From assembly GCF_020026455.1 (NCBI RefSeq), contig NZ_JAHHQJ010000001.1:62001-126000 (forward strand): a DNA stretch of 64,000 bases, read 5' to 3'. The translations under genes and the position numbers were made by a program. Position 1 is the first letter of the stretch. The number at the start of each line of letters is the position of its first letter. Below the pieces are notes generated by a model that worked only from the letters and a program-made list of their open reading frames with translations, did no database searches and was not told the origin of the DNA. The DNA is from Alistipes sp. GTDB taxonomy: Bacteria > Bacteroidota > Bacteroidia > Bacteroidales > Rikenellaceae. This document shows positions 1 through 8,544 of the stretch, piece by piece.

Positions 1-1
1 G

Positions 2-286
2 ATGTCCGGCGGTGTTGTCGTCGGGGTGCTGACCCTGGTGTGGTACGACGTGCCGTCGGGGCGCAAGGCCTGGATCGAGGATGTGGTGGTCGACGCCGCG
101 GCCCGGGGTCTCGGGGCCGGCGAAGGGCTCGTGCGTGCGGCGCAGACCCATGCCGCCGCAATCGGGGCCGGGAAGGTGATGCTCACCTCCAACCCCTCGC
201 GCGGCGCGGCGCGGAGGCTCTATGCGAAAATGGGATTCAAAGAGGCGGAAACTACGGTTTTTGCCTGCAAAACAGATAGGGTATGA
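2..286 (+). CDS. GNAT family N-acetyltransferase, C-terminal part
   Basis: This is the C-terminal 94 residues of a GCN5-related acetyltransferase whose beginning lies outside the window. The segment IEDVVVDAAARGLGAG is the acetyl-CoA pyrophosphate-binding motif (R-G-x-G-x-G form). It is followed by the usual helix and by ARRLYAKMGF, the classic end of GNAT domains (A-x-x-L-Y-x-x-x-G-F). The substrate cannot be told. The stop overlaps the start of the next gene (ATGA), so the two are probably co-transcribed. The Met at base 2 is unlikely to be the real start because about 50 residues of a standard GNAT fold would be missing. Confidence 0.85.
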   Translation: MSGGVVVGVLTLVWYDVPSGRKAWIEDVVVDAAARGLGAGEGLVRAAQTHAAAIGAGKVMLTSNPSRGAARRLYAKMGFKEAETTVFACKTDRV

Positions 287-2943
287 AAAAAATCGTGAGG
301 ATCGCGGTTGCGGCCGTGGTCGTTATTCTTGCCATCGCCCTGATTGCGCCGGTCGCGCTCCGGGGCAAGATTGCCGACATGGTGAAGCGCGAGGCCAATG
401 CAATGCTCGCCGCGCGGCTGGATTTCGAGAAACTCGACATCAGCCTGCTGCGCCATTTCCCCAACGCTTCGGTGGACCTGAAGGGGCTGACGCTGGTGGG
501 TGTCGACCGTTTCGAAGGCGACACGATTGTCGCTGCGCGGCGTATTTCGGTGGTTGTCAATCTGATGTCGCTTTTCGGCGACAGCGGATTCGAGGTGACG
601 AAGGTCATTCTGGCTTCGCCCGAGGTACATGCGCACAAACTGGCCGACGGAGCCGTCAACTGGGATGTGATGAAGCCCTCGGACGCTCCGGCGGAGGAGA
701 CTCCCGCCGCGGAGTCCGCGCCGTCGTCGTTCCGGCTTTCGGTTCGCGACTTCCGCATTTCTGACGCGGCGATCCGCTACGAGGACGATTCGACGAACAT
801 GCAGTTTGCAACCGCGCCCCTTTCGCTGCGCCTTAGGGGCAACATGTCGGCCGACCGCACCGACCTCGACCTGCGGCTGACGGCTGCCGCCATGCGTTTC
901 GTGTCGGGCGGCATCCCGCTGTTGAGCGACGCCGAGGCGGAGCTTGGGGCCGTGATCGATGCCGATCTGGCCAACAAACGCTTCACCTTCTCGCGCAATA
1001 CGCTGCGTCTGAATGCCATTTCGGTGGGTCTCGACGGCTGGGTCGAACTGGACGGCGACGCCGTGGCCATGGACCTCAAGGCCGGCTGCGACAAGGTGCA
1101 GTTCAAGGATGTGCTGTCGCTGATCCCGGCCTTCTATACCCGTGAGTTCAAGAACCTCACGGCGGGCGGCGAACTCTCGATGGCGCTCTGGGCCAAGGGC
1201 GAGATGCGCGGCCCGAAGCTCCCGGCCTTCGAACTGAAAACCGAGGTCCGCAACGGCAGCTTCCGATACTCCTCGCTGCCCAAGGCCGTGACGGACATCC
1301 AGATCGCCGCCAAGGTCTCGAATCCCGGAGCGGTGATGGACAAGACGGTTGTGGATCTTTCGAAATTCGGATTCCGGATGGCCGGAAATTCCGTTGCGGC
1401 GACCTTCTACGCCACGAATCTCGCCTGCGACCCCGTTTTCCGGGCTTCGGCCGATGGACGGGTCGACCTGGGCGCCGTCAGGGAGGTCTATCCGCTGGAC
1501 AAGGGTGTCGATCTGGGGGGCCTGATCACGGCGGATCTGAAACTTTCGGGGCGCATGTCCGACATCGAAAAGAACCGCTACGAAGAGTTGGGCGCCCAGG
1601 GAACCTTCGTCGTCGAAGGGTTGGGGCTGGTGCTTCCCAGCCTCCCGGCGGTCCATATCCGCCGTGCTGCGGCCACCGTCACGCCCGCCGCGATGACGCT
1701 CGGGGAGTTCGGACTGACGGTCGGCAAGAGCGATCTTGCGGCCAACGGCCAGCTGACCGGCTACATCGGTTACCTGCTGCGGGGCGACATGCTCTCGGGG
1801 CGTCTCTACATGAAATCGGAACTGCTCGACCTGAACGAGATCATGGGCGTCCTGCCCTCGGAGGAGGGCGTTGCCGCGGATGAAGAGCTCCCGGCGGAGC
1901 CGCTGCGGCCCGTGGAGGTTCCGCGCAACCTGAATCTCTCGCTCAACACCGATCTGCGGAAGGTGCTTTTCGGAAAGATGACGATCGGCGACATCTCGGG
2001 TGAGATGCGCGTTGCCGGCGGCGCACTGTCGCTCGAACGGCTCACGATGAATCTCTTCGGCGGCAGGGCCTCCGCTTCGGGCAGCTATTCGACGGCTGCC
2101 GATCCGACGCGTCCGATCCTGAAGCTCGATGCCGCCATTTCGGGCGCATCGTTCCAGAAGACTTTCGAGGAGCTGGAGATGGTGCAGAAACTCGTGCCGG
2201 TCTTCGCCAGGACGGGCGGCGACTACTCGCTGTCGCTCGACCTCGAAACGCCGCTCGACGAGGCCATGTCTCCCGATCTGCAGGCGCTCGATGCCACGGG
2301 CGAGATCAAGTCGGCCAATATCCGCGTGCAGCAGATCGAGGCTTTCGATGTCCTGGCCAAGGTGCTGGGCAACGACAACCTGCGAAAAATCGAGGCCCGG
2401 GATGTCGCCATCCGCTTCGCCATCAGGGACGGTCGCATCACCACGCAGCCCTTCGACCTGAAGATGGGCGGTGTGAACATCAACCTCGCAGGTTCGACGG
2501 GGCTTGATCAGACCATCGACTACCAGGCCCGGGTGGCCATTCCGGGCGGAAAGACGCTTGAGTCGATCGGGGTGAACATCGGGGGGACGTTCTCCTCGCC
2601 GAAAATCACGCTCGGGGTGCGGGAGGCTGCCGAGGAGGCCGTGAAGAACGTCGTCGACGAGCAGATCCGAAAGCTCACGGGCAGCGAGTCCCTTTCGGAG
2701 GGGGTCGCCAAGCAGGCCGAGAACCTCCGCGCCGAGGCGAAGCGCGCCGGCGAGAAACTCGTCGCCGCGGCGCAGGAGCAGCGCACAAAACTCGTCGAGG
2801 CTGCGGCTTCTAAGGGGACTTTGGCCCGGATCGCCGCCGAGAAGGGCGGAGATAAACTGGTGCAGGAGGCCGAGCGGCAGGCGGCCAACCTCGAAGCCGA
2901 GGCCGAGCGTCAGATCGAAAAACTCACAGCGAAAAAGAACTGA
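283..2943 (+). CDS. AsmA family protein (inner-membrane anchored, large periplasmic domain)
   Basis: An 886-residue AsmA-like protein. An N-terminal membrane anchor (about residues 4-27) is followed by a long periplasmic part rich in beta strands, typical of the AsmA/TamB/YhdP group of bridge-like proteins implicated in lipid transport to, or assembly of, the outer membrane. The region around residues 560-760 resembles the AsmA C-terminal domain. The last 85 residues are Ala/Glu/Lys/Arg-rich with heptad-like spacing (AEAE, EAERQ repeats), suggesting a coiled-coil tail. The start overlaps the preceding GNAT stop by four bases, which supports this Met. The exact role is unknown; the family assignment is by overall character. 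Confidence 0.8.
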   Translation: MKKIVRIAVAAVVVILAIALIAPVALRGKIADMVKREANAMLAARLDFEKLDISLLRHFPNASVDLKGLTLVGVDRFEGDTIVAARRISVVVNLMSLFGDSGFEVTKVILASPEVHAHKLADGAVNWDVMKPSDAPAEETPAAESAPSSFRLSVRDFRISDAAIRYEDDSTNMQFATAPLSLRLRGNMSADRTDLDLRLTAAAMRFVSGGIPLLSDAEAELGAVIDADLANKRFTFSRNTLRLNAISVGLDGWVELDGDAVAMDLKAGCDKVQFKDVLSLIPAFYTREFKNLTAGGELSMALWAKGEMRGPKLPAFELKTEVRNGSFRYSSLPKAVTDIQIAAKVSNPGAVMDKTVVDLSKFGFRMAGNSVAATFYATNLACDPVFRASADGRVDLGAVREVYPLDKGVDLGGLITADLKLSGRMSDIEKNRYEELGAQGTFVVEGLGLVLPSLPAVHIRRAAATVTPAAMTLGEFGLTVGKSDLAANGQLTGYIGYLLRGDMLSGRLYMKSELLDLNEIMGVLPSEEGVAADEELPAEPLRPVEVPRNLNLSLNTDLRKVLFGKMTIGDISGEMRVAGGALSLERLTMNLFGGRASASGSYSTAADPTRPILKLDAAISGASFQKTFEELEMVQKLVPVFARTGGDYSLSLDLETPLDEAMSPDLQALDATGEIKSANIRVQQIEAFDVLAKVLGNDNLRKIEARDVAIRFAIRDGRITTQPFDLKMGGVNINLAGSTGLDQTIDYQARVAIPGGKTLESIGVNIGGTFSSPKITLGVREAAEEAVKNVVDEQIRKLTGSESLSEGVAKQAENLRAEAKRAGEKLVAAAQEQRTKLVEAAASKGTLARIAAEKGGDKLVQEAERQAANLEAEAERQIEKLTAKKN

Positions 2944-2948
2944 TCGGA

Positions 2949-3866
2949 ATGCTTGCCATCTTTGCCGTCATCATCGGAGGTGTCGTGACGGGGCGCCTGC
3001 TTATCGGCTGGCGCCTCGCCTTCGTTCAGCGTCTGATCACCTGCATTATCTGGGTGCTCCTGTTCCTGCTGGGTGTCGAGGTCGGTGCCGACCCGGCGGT
3101 CGTCGGCTCGCTGGCGACGCTCGGGATCTCTGCCTTTGCTATCTTCGCGCTGTCCGTTGCGGGGAGCATCTTCGCCGCGTGGCTGCTGTGGCGGCGGATC
3201 CGCAGCCGGGGTGTGTCGGCGGAAGAGGGCGGCGATGCGGCCGAAAGCCCCGTTTCGACGTGGACGGCCCTGAAGGGTAGTCTGGTGATCGTCGCCTTTT
3301 TCGTTGCGGGATGCGTCGCGGGGCTTTTCGCTCCGCTTGACGTGGCCGGTTCGCGCCTGAGCGCCTATGTGCTCTATGCGCTGATGTTCTGCGTCGGCGT
3401 GACGCTGGGCAACGACCGCACCCTCGCCGAACGGGTGCGGCGTCTCGATCCGCGACTGGCGCTGCTGCCCGTCGCTACGGCTGTCGGCACGCTGGCCGGG
3501 GCGGCCCTCGCCGCGCCGCTGCTCGGCGAATGGTCGCTGACCGATGCACTGGCCGTGGGCGCGGGATTCGGCTACTATTCGCTTTCGAGCATCTTCATTG
3601 CCGATCTCCGGGGTCCGGAGCTGGCGACAATCGCCCTGCTGTGCAACGTCATGCGTGAAATCTTTACCCTGCTGGCCGCCCCGCTCGTGGCGCGCTGGTG
3701 CGGACCCCTGGCCGCCGTGTCGATCGGCGGCGCGACGACCTTCGACACCACGCTGCCCGTTATCACGCAGGCCGCCGGGCGCCTCTATGCCGTGGTCTCG
3801 ATCTTCCACGGCTGTGCGCTCGATTTCAGCGTCCCGTTTCTGGTGACGTTCTTCTGCTCGATCTGA
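2949..3866 (+). CDS. LysO-type lysine exporter family protein
   Basis: A 305-residue polytopic membrane protein that starts five bases after the AsmA gene. The N-terminal hydrophobic block (residues 1-70, including LFLLGVEVG) matches the LysO/YbjE (DUF340) family. The second half carries further membrane segments and small-residue-rich motifs such as GAGFGYYSLSSI. E. coli LysO, of about the same size, exports lysine and confers resistance to the analogue thialysine. An exporter of lysine or a related cationic amino acid is the best reading, but specificity cannot be read from the sequence. Confidence 0.85.
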   Translation: MLAIFAVIIGGVVTGRLLIGWRLAFVQRLITCIIWVLLFLLGVEVGADPAVVGSLATLGISAFAIFALSVAGSIFAAWLLWRRIRSRGVSAEEGGDAAESPVSTWTALKGSLVIVAFFVAGCVAGLFAPLDVAGSRLSAYVLYALMFCVGVTLGNDRTLAERVRRLDPRLALLPVATAVGTLAGAALAAPLLGEWSLTDALAVGAGFGYYSLSSIFIADLRGPELATIALLCNVMREIFTLLAAPLVARWCGPLAAVSIGGATTFDTTLPVITQAAGRLYAVVSIFHGCALDFSVPFLVTFFCSI

Positions 3867-3951
3867 TCGTGAGGGATTTGGCTGTGGCGCGATCCGCGGC
3901 TTGCCTTTTCGGGCGTGTGGTCCTGCCCGGATGTTGTTTCTTCGAAACGAA

Positions 3952-3980
3952 GCCCCCTCCCATCGCTCGATGAGGGGGGC
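3952..3980. terminator. GC-rich hairpin between convergent genes
   Basis: A GCCCCC arm pairs with GGGGGC, with an inner CATCG/CGATG stem around a two-base tip. It lies between the lysine exporter (+) and the winged-helix gene (-), so it may end both transcripts. There is no good U tract on either side. The 5' arm AAGCCCCCTCCC recurs in other spacers of the window. Confidence 0.4.
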
Positions 3981-4047
3981 GGATCGTAATGGGGCGGGAT
4001 CTGCGGGCGATGCCCCGGGCGGCGCTGTCGCCAGCGGGCGGGGATGC

Positions 4048-4347
4048 TCAGTCGTGACGGGGCTGTTGCCCGATATAGCTTTGCAGCGCCTCGACATATT
4101 CGGCGAAGGCGTCGCGCCCGGCGTTGGTGATGCGGCACACGCTGCAGGGGATCTTGCCGCGGAAGGTCTTCTCGACCTCGATGTAACCCGCCTTGGCGAG
4201 TTTGTCCAGCTGCACCGAGAGGTTGCCTGCCGAGGCTCCGGTCTGCTGCCGGATGAAGACGAAGTCGGCGCTTTCGACCCCGATGAGGATCGAGATGACG
4301 GCCAGTCTCAATTCGGAGTGCAACAGGGGATTCAGCTCTTTGAACAT
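4048..4347 (-). CDS. Winged-helix transcriptional regulator (99 aa)
   Basis: A small single-domain DNA-binding protein. Residues 10-80 read as a winged helix: LRLAVISILIG, then FIRQQTGASAGNLSVQLDKLAKAGYIEVEK (recognition helix around SAGNLSVQL), then a wing with RITNAGRDAF. This is the short MarR/PadR-like form common in Bacteroidetes. It is the last gene of a four-gene reverse-strand operon and starts four bases after the upstream membrane protein gene. Such a regulator commonly controls its own operon; that is inferred here, with no operator identified. Confidence 0.85.
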   Translation of the reverse strand: MFKELNPLLHSELRLAVISILIGVESADFVFIRQQTGASAGNLSVQLDKLAKAGYIEVEKTFRGKIPCSVCRITNAGRDAFAEYVEALQSYIGQQPRHD

Positions 4348-4351
4348 CGCG

Positions 4352-4942
4352 TTATCGGGCTGGGTGGTTCGACTTGTAGTTGAGGATGTGCCCCGGGGCG
4401 ATCATCATGGCCGCGAAGCCTGCGATGAACAGCAGCGGCTGCCACATGGTGCCGGCGATCAGGGTGCACGGGGCAAGGATGATGGCCGCGATGCCCCCGA
4501 CGATGGCGGGCGTGAAGCGGATGATGAGGCCCGTCACGGTGGTTCCCATGCCCATGATGAGCAGGATGAGGAAGAGTATCGGCAGGTGCATGGGCGTGAA
4601 GAGCTCCAGGATGCTGACAAATCCCGCCGAAAGACCCATTACGGTCCAAAGGTCCCCGATCACGCGGTCGACGAACGTGCGAGCCTCGCCTTCGGGCTTC
4701 TTTTCGCGCGAAAGCCGCATCAGCAGCCAGCCCAGCAGGGGCAGCAGCAGCCAGAGGTAGTTCCAGCGGGGATCCTGGAAATGGAGGAGTGCGCCCCAGA
4801 CGGCGAGCGTTGTCAGGATGGTGGCGTAGCCCCATGCCAGCAGCGGGCGGCCTGCGTTGCGGACCATGCGGTTGCGGGTGTTTTCGATCATGCGGCCGAT
4901 CAGCGCCAGACTTTCGGCGGCTTCCAGTTTGCGGTCTTCCAT
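4352..4942 (-). CDS. Polytopic membrane protein, paralogue of the upstream gene
   Basis: A 196-residue hypothetical membrane protein. I place the start at MEDRKLEA; the frame stays open further upstream but that part overlaps the previous gene. A short cytosolic N-terminus (LIGRMIENTRNRMVRN) is followed by five or six hydrophobic segments. The N-terminal pattern L-I-x-R-M-I-x-x-T-R and the following WGY match the neighbouring 209-residue protein, so the two look like tandem paralogues. It sits between that paralogue and the winged-helix gene. No catalytic motif is visible and the function is unknown. Confidence 0.75.
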   Translation of the reverse strand: MEDRKLEAAESLALIGRMIENTRNRMVRNAGRPLLAWGYATILTTLAVWGALLHFQDPRWNYLWLLLPLLGWLLMRLSREKKPEGEARTFVDRVIGDLWTVMGLSAGFVSILELFTPMHLPILFLILLIMGMGTTVTGLIIRFTPAIVGGIAAIILAPCTLIAGTMWQPLLFIAGFAAMMIAPGHILNYKSNHPAR

Positions 4943-4947
4943 CGGTG

Positions 4948-5577
4948 TTATCGGTTTTTCGACGCCTCTGTGGCGTCGTGTTTGACTTGGCGTTTGAGTG
5001 CGTATCCCGAACCTGCGAGCCCGACGAGGACCGCTACGGCGAACTGAATCAGATTGCCGTCCGGGTTGACATTGATCCACGATTCGCGGATGATGCCGAA
5101 GGCAACCGGCAGCAGGAAGCACGAAACGTAGTACATGTATTTGTTGCCAATCACGGTTCCTGAGATGAAAAGCCCTGCGCTGATCAGCAGCAGGACCGGG
5201 AACAGCGGGTCGATGGGCCATTCGCTTTCCGGTTCCAGGCAGATGGCGAAGGTGGAAAAGGCGGCCAGACCGGCTATGCATCCCCATATTTGCTCCAGCA
5301 GGCGGTCGGTGTAGCTTCTGACCTGTGTCGCGCAGTGGCGGTTGTACCACCGGGTGATGCCCCAGCCGACCGCCAGCGTGGGCAGCCACAGCCATTGCCA
5401 GATGCGGCTGTCGGTGAAGGTGAGCAGGAGGAAAATGCCGACGGAGGTCGCCGCGAGCAGGTATCCCCATAGGATGAAGAGGTTGCTGCTGCCCGAGGAA
5501 AGGCTGCGGCGCGTGTCGCGGATCATCCGCTGGATGAGTTCGAGCCTTTGGTCGGCGGTGTGGTTTTTGTTGTCCAT
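4948..5577 (-). CDS. Polytopic membrane protein, paralogue of the downstream gene
   Basis: A 209-residue hypothetical membrane protein starting at MDNKNHTADQ. It has a polar N-terminal helix (RLELIQRMIRDTRRSL) followed by FILWGYLL and five or six membrane segments, ending in a basic tail. The N-terminal arrangement matches the next gene, five bases downstream. An enzyme function is not evident; a membrane sensor or modulator working with the winged-helix protein at the end of the operon is possible but not shown. Confidence 0.75.
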   Translation of the reverse strand: MDNKNHTADQRLELIQRMIRDTRRSLSSGSSNLFILWGYLLAATSVGIFLLLTFTDSRIWQWLWLPTLAVGWGITRWYNRHCATQVRSYTDRLLEQIWGCIAGLAAFSTFAICLEPESEWPIDPLFPVLLLISAGLFISGTVIGNKYMYYVSCFLLPVAFGIIRESWINVNPDGNLIQFAVAVLVGLAGSGYALKRQVKHDATEASKNR

Positions 5578-5587
5578 TGTTTTGTTT

Positions 5588-5821
5588 TTAGCGGTTGCGA
5601 TCGTTGTATTCGTCGTCGCAGTCGAACAGGTAGCGGACGAGCGCGAGGACGATGTGCAGCCCCCATCCGGCAATGACCCACACTACCCACCAGGACTGGG
5701 GCGAAGTTTGCCAGTTGACGAAGGCGAGGAAGGAGCAGATCACGGCGTAGGTGGTCAGATGGCGGGAGAACCAGCGCGCGAAAAGGTGGCGTTTGTCGGT
5801 GCAGGCGGGCGGCTTTTCCAT
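5588..5821 (-). CDS. 2TM domain protein (77 aa)
   Basis: A small protein with two hydrophobic segments (about residues 20-38 and 45-65) separated by a short Trp-rich turn (WQTSPQSWWVVW), ending in an acidic/basic tail (CDDEYNDRNR). This matches the Bacteroidetes 2TM domain, which also occurs at the N-terminus of some membrane histidine kinases. I chose the Met at 5821 because the longer open frame begins next to the predicted promoter. It is the first gene of the reverse-strand operon ending at 4048. Confidence 0.65.
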   Translation of the reverse strand: MEKPPACTDKRHLFARWFSRHLTTYAVICSFLAFVNWQTSPQSWWVVWVIAGWGLHIVLALVRYLFDCDDEYNDRNR

Positions 5822-5866
5822 GGTGTTTTCCGGTTGTGAGCGGTTACTCGGTTTGTAAACGTATTG

Positions 5867-5898
5867 CAAATATAAAGTAGTTTATAAAATAAACCAAA
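5867..5898 (-). promoter_or_regulatory. Bacteroidetes-type promoter of the 2TM/winged-helix operon
   Basis: On the reverse strand TTTG (5898-5895) is followed after 20 bases by TATATTTG (5874-5867), matching the TTTG-N19-21-TAnnTTTG consensus. Transcription would start near 5860, about 40 bases before the 2TM start codon. Confidence 0.75.
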
Positions 5899-6108
5899 TT
5901 TTGGGCCGGAAATTTTTCGAAAAAACGAATCTCTCTGTTTCTAGGGGGGGAGAGGGACGAGGGGGTGAGGAATCGGGTGCGGCGCGAGGGAGAGACAAGC
6001 GGATAAGGAAAGCGGAGAAGGAGGGGGAAGAGAACGAGAAGGAGAACGAGAATAGAATATGGCGCGGCGATAGGGAATAGGAGCGGAGAAGAGAAGACGA
6101 GGAGAAAG

Positions 6109-6136
6109 AACCGGACCCTTCGCAAAGAGTCCGGTT
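6109..6136 (-). terminator. Intrinsic terminator after the small GNAT-like gene
   Basis: The arms AACCGGACCCTT and AAGAGTCCGGTT pair with one mismatch around a CGCA loop. On the reverse strand the stem is followed by CTTTCTCC, a weak U-rich tract. It lies 56 bases past the stop of the gene at 6193-6489. Confidence 0.6.
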
Positions 6137-6192
6137 TTGTGGCGGGATGCTTCATGCAGTCCGCTGGTTGTGTGAGGCGGCTCGGCCCGGGG

Positions 6193-6489
6193 CTATTGCT
6201 CCCCGGCGGTCAGCACCAGATCCATCCATTCGGGGTGGCGGCGGATATAGGCCGCGGCGAACGGGCATTGGGGGACAACCTTGAGCTCCTTTCTGCGGAT
6301 CTCCTCCAGCACGCCCTGCACCAGTTCCTTGCCGATGCCCCGGCCTTCGTATTTTGCGGGTACTTCGATGTGTGTCAGTACGATATGCCCGCGTCTCGGG
6401 ATGTATTCGGCCAGGGCGATCTCGTCTCCGAGGTCGAGTTCGTAGCGCTTCTCGGCGGCATTGTCGACCAAAGTGTGCTTCTTTTCCAT
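6193..6489 (-). CDS. Small GNAT-like N-acetyltransferase (YjdJ/NATD1-like)
   Basis: A 98-residue protein with a minimal acetyltransferase fold. EIALAEYIPRRGHIVLTHIEVPAKYEGRGIGKELV shows the strand-turn-helix with the acetyl-CoA-binding R-G-x-G-K signature at about residues 50-55, and ends with the family-typical P-F-A-x-x-Y-I-R-R-H-P-E-W. This short GNAT group is widespread in bacteria and eukaryotes, and its substrate is not established. It is a single gene, divergent from mutY, with its own terminator. Confidence 0.85.
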   Translation of the reverse strand: MEKKHTLVDNAAEKRYELDLGDEIALAEYIPRRGHIVLTHIEVPAKYEGRGIGKELVQGVLEEIRRKELKVVPQCPFAAAYIRRHPEWMDLVLTAGEQ

Positions 6490-6562
6490 GTGCTTCTCGT
6501 TTTAATTAATCGGGTCGGAATACTTCAAAATTGATTCCGATGTCGTATTTTTGTCTTCCATT

Positions 6563-7612
6563 ATGGACCGTATTGCCGAAATACTGCTTGACTGGTATGC
6601 CCGCGAGGGCCGCGACCTGCCGTGGCGCCATACGCGCGACCCCTACCGCATCTGGCTCTCGGAGGTGATCCTCCAGCAGACCCGCGTGGCGCAGGGGATG
6701 GAGTACTACCTCCGTTTCACGGAGCGTTTCCCCGATATCGCGTCGCTTGCCGCCGCACCCGAGGACGAGGTTCTGAAACTCTGGCAGGGGCTGGGCTATT
6801 ACAGCCGTGCCCGCAACCTCCGGGCCGCGGCCCGACAGGTCGTCGAGCATTTCGGCGGGGTATTTCCCGTCGCGCCGGATGATGTGCGCTCGTTGCGCGG
6901 CGTGGGCGACTATACCGCTGCGGCCGTCTGCTCGGCAGCCTACGACGCCCCGTGCGCCGTCGTCGACGGCAATGTCTACCGGGTGCTCTCGCGGCTCTTC
7001 GATCTGGCAGAACCGATCGACACCACGGCCGGGAGGCGGGCTTTCGCCGAGTTGGCGCAGGCGCAGCTGGATGCCGCCCGTCCGGGCCGCTACAATCAGG
7101 CGATCATGGACTTCGGGGCGATTCAGTGTACGCCCCTGTCGCCCCGCTGCGGGACGTGCCCGCTGTCGGAGCACTGTCTGGCCCTTGCGGCCGGCACCGT
7201 TGCCGACCGCCCCGTGAAGCAGGGCAAAACCCGGGTCCGCGACCGCTGGTTCAATTACCTGCACGTCACCTCGGGCGACCGGGTTTTGCTGCAGCGCCGC
7301 GAGGGGCGCGACATCTGGCAGGGTCTTTACGAGTTTCCGCTGATCGAGACCGACGCTCCCGTTGCATTTCCGGATCTTGCGGCCCTGCCGCAGTTCCGCC
7401 GCTTGCTGGGCGAGGGTCCGTGGCATCTGGTGCGCAGTGTCGCCCGGCCCTGCCACCGGCTTTCCCATCAGGCGCTCCATGCGGTCTTCCACCGCATCGA
7501 AACCCCTGACTTCACTCCGGCCGCCGCTGCTATGGCCGTTCCTGTCGCGGCTGTGGGCGACTATGCCGTGCCGCGGCTCGTCGACTGTTACCTGATCAAA
7601 TACCCGATGTAG
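6563..7612 (+). CDS. mutY: A/G-specific adenine glycosylase MutY
   Basis: A base-excision repair enzyme that removes adenine mispaired with 8-oxoguanine. At 349 residues it is close to E. coli MutY. The catalytic Glu is E34 in SEVILQQTRV. The helix-hairpin-helix LRGVGDYTAAAV is followed by the catalytic Asp D135 in VVDGNVYRV. The [4Fe-4S] ligands C189, C196, C199 and C205 have the expected C-x6-C-x2-C-x5-C spacing. The C-terminal 120 residues form the NUDIX-like 8-oxoG recognition domain. I use the ATG at 6563; an in-frame TTG at 6551 falls inside a TATTTTTG box that is a candidate -7 element. The 3' end overlaps the convergent antiporter gene by 25 bases. Confidence 0.95.
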   Translation: MDRIAEILLDWYAREGRDLPWRHTRDPYRIWLSEVILQQTRVAQGMEYYLRFTERFPDIASLAAAPEDEVLKLWQGLGYYSRARNLRAAARQVVEHFGGVFPVAPDDVRSLRGVGDYTAAAVCSAAYDAPCAVVDGNVYRVLSRLFDLAEPIDTTAGRRAFAELAQAQLDAARPGRYNQAIMDFGAIQCTPLSPRCGTCPLSEHCLALAAGTVADRPVKQGKTRVRDRWFNYLHVTSGDRVLLQRREGRDIWQGLYEFPLIETDAPVAFPDLAALPQFRRLLGEGPWHLVRSVARPCHRLSHQALHAVFHRIETPDFTPAAAAMAVPVAAVGDYAVPRLVDCYLIKYPM

Positions 7613-8541
7613 GCGATGTAGATCGCCAGAAACAGCGCGCCCTCCCAGCGGTCGATCGCCCGGCGTTTGAAGGTGAAGGCCGCCAGAAAGAGCAGGATCG
7701 AACTCAGGACAACCATCAGCAGATCCCCGACCGTGATGCCGCCCATCGAGAGCGGATGAATCGTCGCGCTCAGACCCAGAATCAGCAGAATGTTGGCCAT
7801 GTTCGAGCCGATGACGTTGCCCAGTGCCATGTCGGCCTTGCCCTTGAAGAGCGACACGAGCGACGAGGCCAGTTCGGGCAGCGAGGTGCCGCCTGCCACG
7901 AGTGTGATGGCGATCACCGATTCGCTGATTCCGAGCCGCCGGGCGATCTGCGTGACGCTGCGGAGGAACAACTCGCCGCCGAAAATCAGTCCGGCGAGGC
8001 CTCCGACGATCATCACGGTCATGAGCCATCCGGCCATTCCGGATTTTGTCCTGGCGGCCGGGGCCGTTGTCTCGGGACGTTTCGTGGTGCGGATCGTGTA
8101 CCACATCAGCGCGGCGTAGAGCAGGAGCATGACGATGCCGTCGATGCGTCCGATGCGGTCCGCCGCCCCCTTGAAGAGCCAGGAGTCCGTCGCCAGCGCC
8201 AGTAGCAACAGCGACGTGATCACGCCGAACGGAATGTCGCGGCGGATGTTGCCCGCCGTGAGCGGCAGGGGACGGATCAGGGCGCAGACGCCCAGGATGA
8301 CGAAGACATTGAAGAGGTTCGATCCCACGACGTTACCGATCGCCACGTCGCTTTTGCCCGCGATGGCCGAGAGCACCGACACGACCAGTTCGGGTGTCGA
8401 GGTGCCGACGGCCACCACCGTGAGCCCGATGATGAATTCCGGCATGCGGAACCGCTGGGCCAGCGCTGCGGATCCGTCGGTGAGGAAATTCGCTCCTGCG
8501 AGGATCAGCCCCAGGCCGATGATGAGAAAGAGTATATCCAT
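7588..8541 (-). CDS. Calcium/sodium antiporter (CaCA family, YrbG-like)
   Basis: A 317-residue inner-membrane exchanger with two inverted repeats. Each repeat carries the CaCA alpha motif: VVAVGTSTPELVVS with GNVVGSNLFN in the first half, and LVAGGTSLPELASS with GNVIGSNMAN in the second. The acidic residue of each P-E-L is a metal ligand in the family. It would exchange Ca2+ (or another divalent cation) against Na+ or H+. It lies three bases downstream of the ZIP transporter gene, so the pair is probably one metal-homeostasis operon. Confidence 0.92.
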   Translation of the reverse strand: MDILFLIIGLGLILAGANFLTDGSAALAQRFRMPEFIIGLTVVAVGTSTPELVVSVLSAIAGKSDVAIGNVVGSNLFNVFVILGVCALIRPLPLTAGNIRRDIPFGVITSLLLLALATDSWLFKGAADRIGRIDGIVMLLLYAALMWYTIRTTKRPETTAPAARTKSGMAGWLMTVMIVGGLAGLIFGGELFLRSVTQIARRLGISESVIAITLVAGGTSLPELASSLVSLFKGKADMALGNVIGSNMANILLILGLSATIHPLSMGGITVGDLLMVVLSSILLFLAAFTFKRRAIDRWEGALFLAIYIAYIGYLIR

Positions 8542-8544
8542 GAT

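Larger units (their letters stand above)
5822..6192. other. Intergenic region with a purine-rich strand
   Basis: This 371-bp gap holds, from left to right, the promoter of the 2TM operon (5867-5898, reverse), a stretch of about 170 bases (5940-6110) in which the plus strand is overwhelmingly A and G, and a hairpin terminator for the small GNAT-like gene. The purine run contains a duplicated GAGAACGAGAAG-type word. No coding region is convincing in either strand. Confidence 0.6.
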
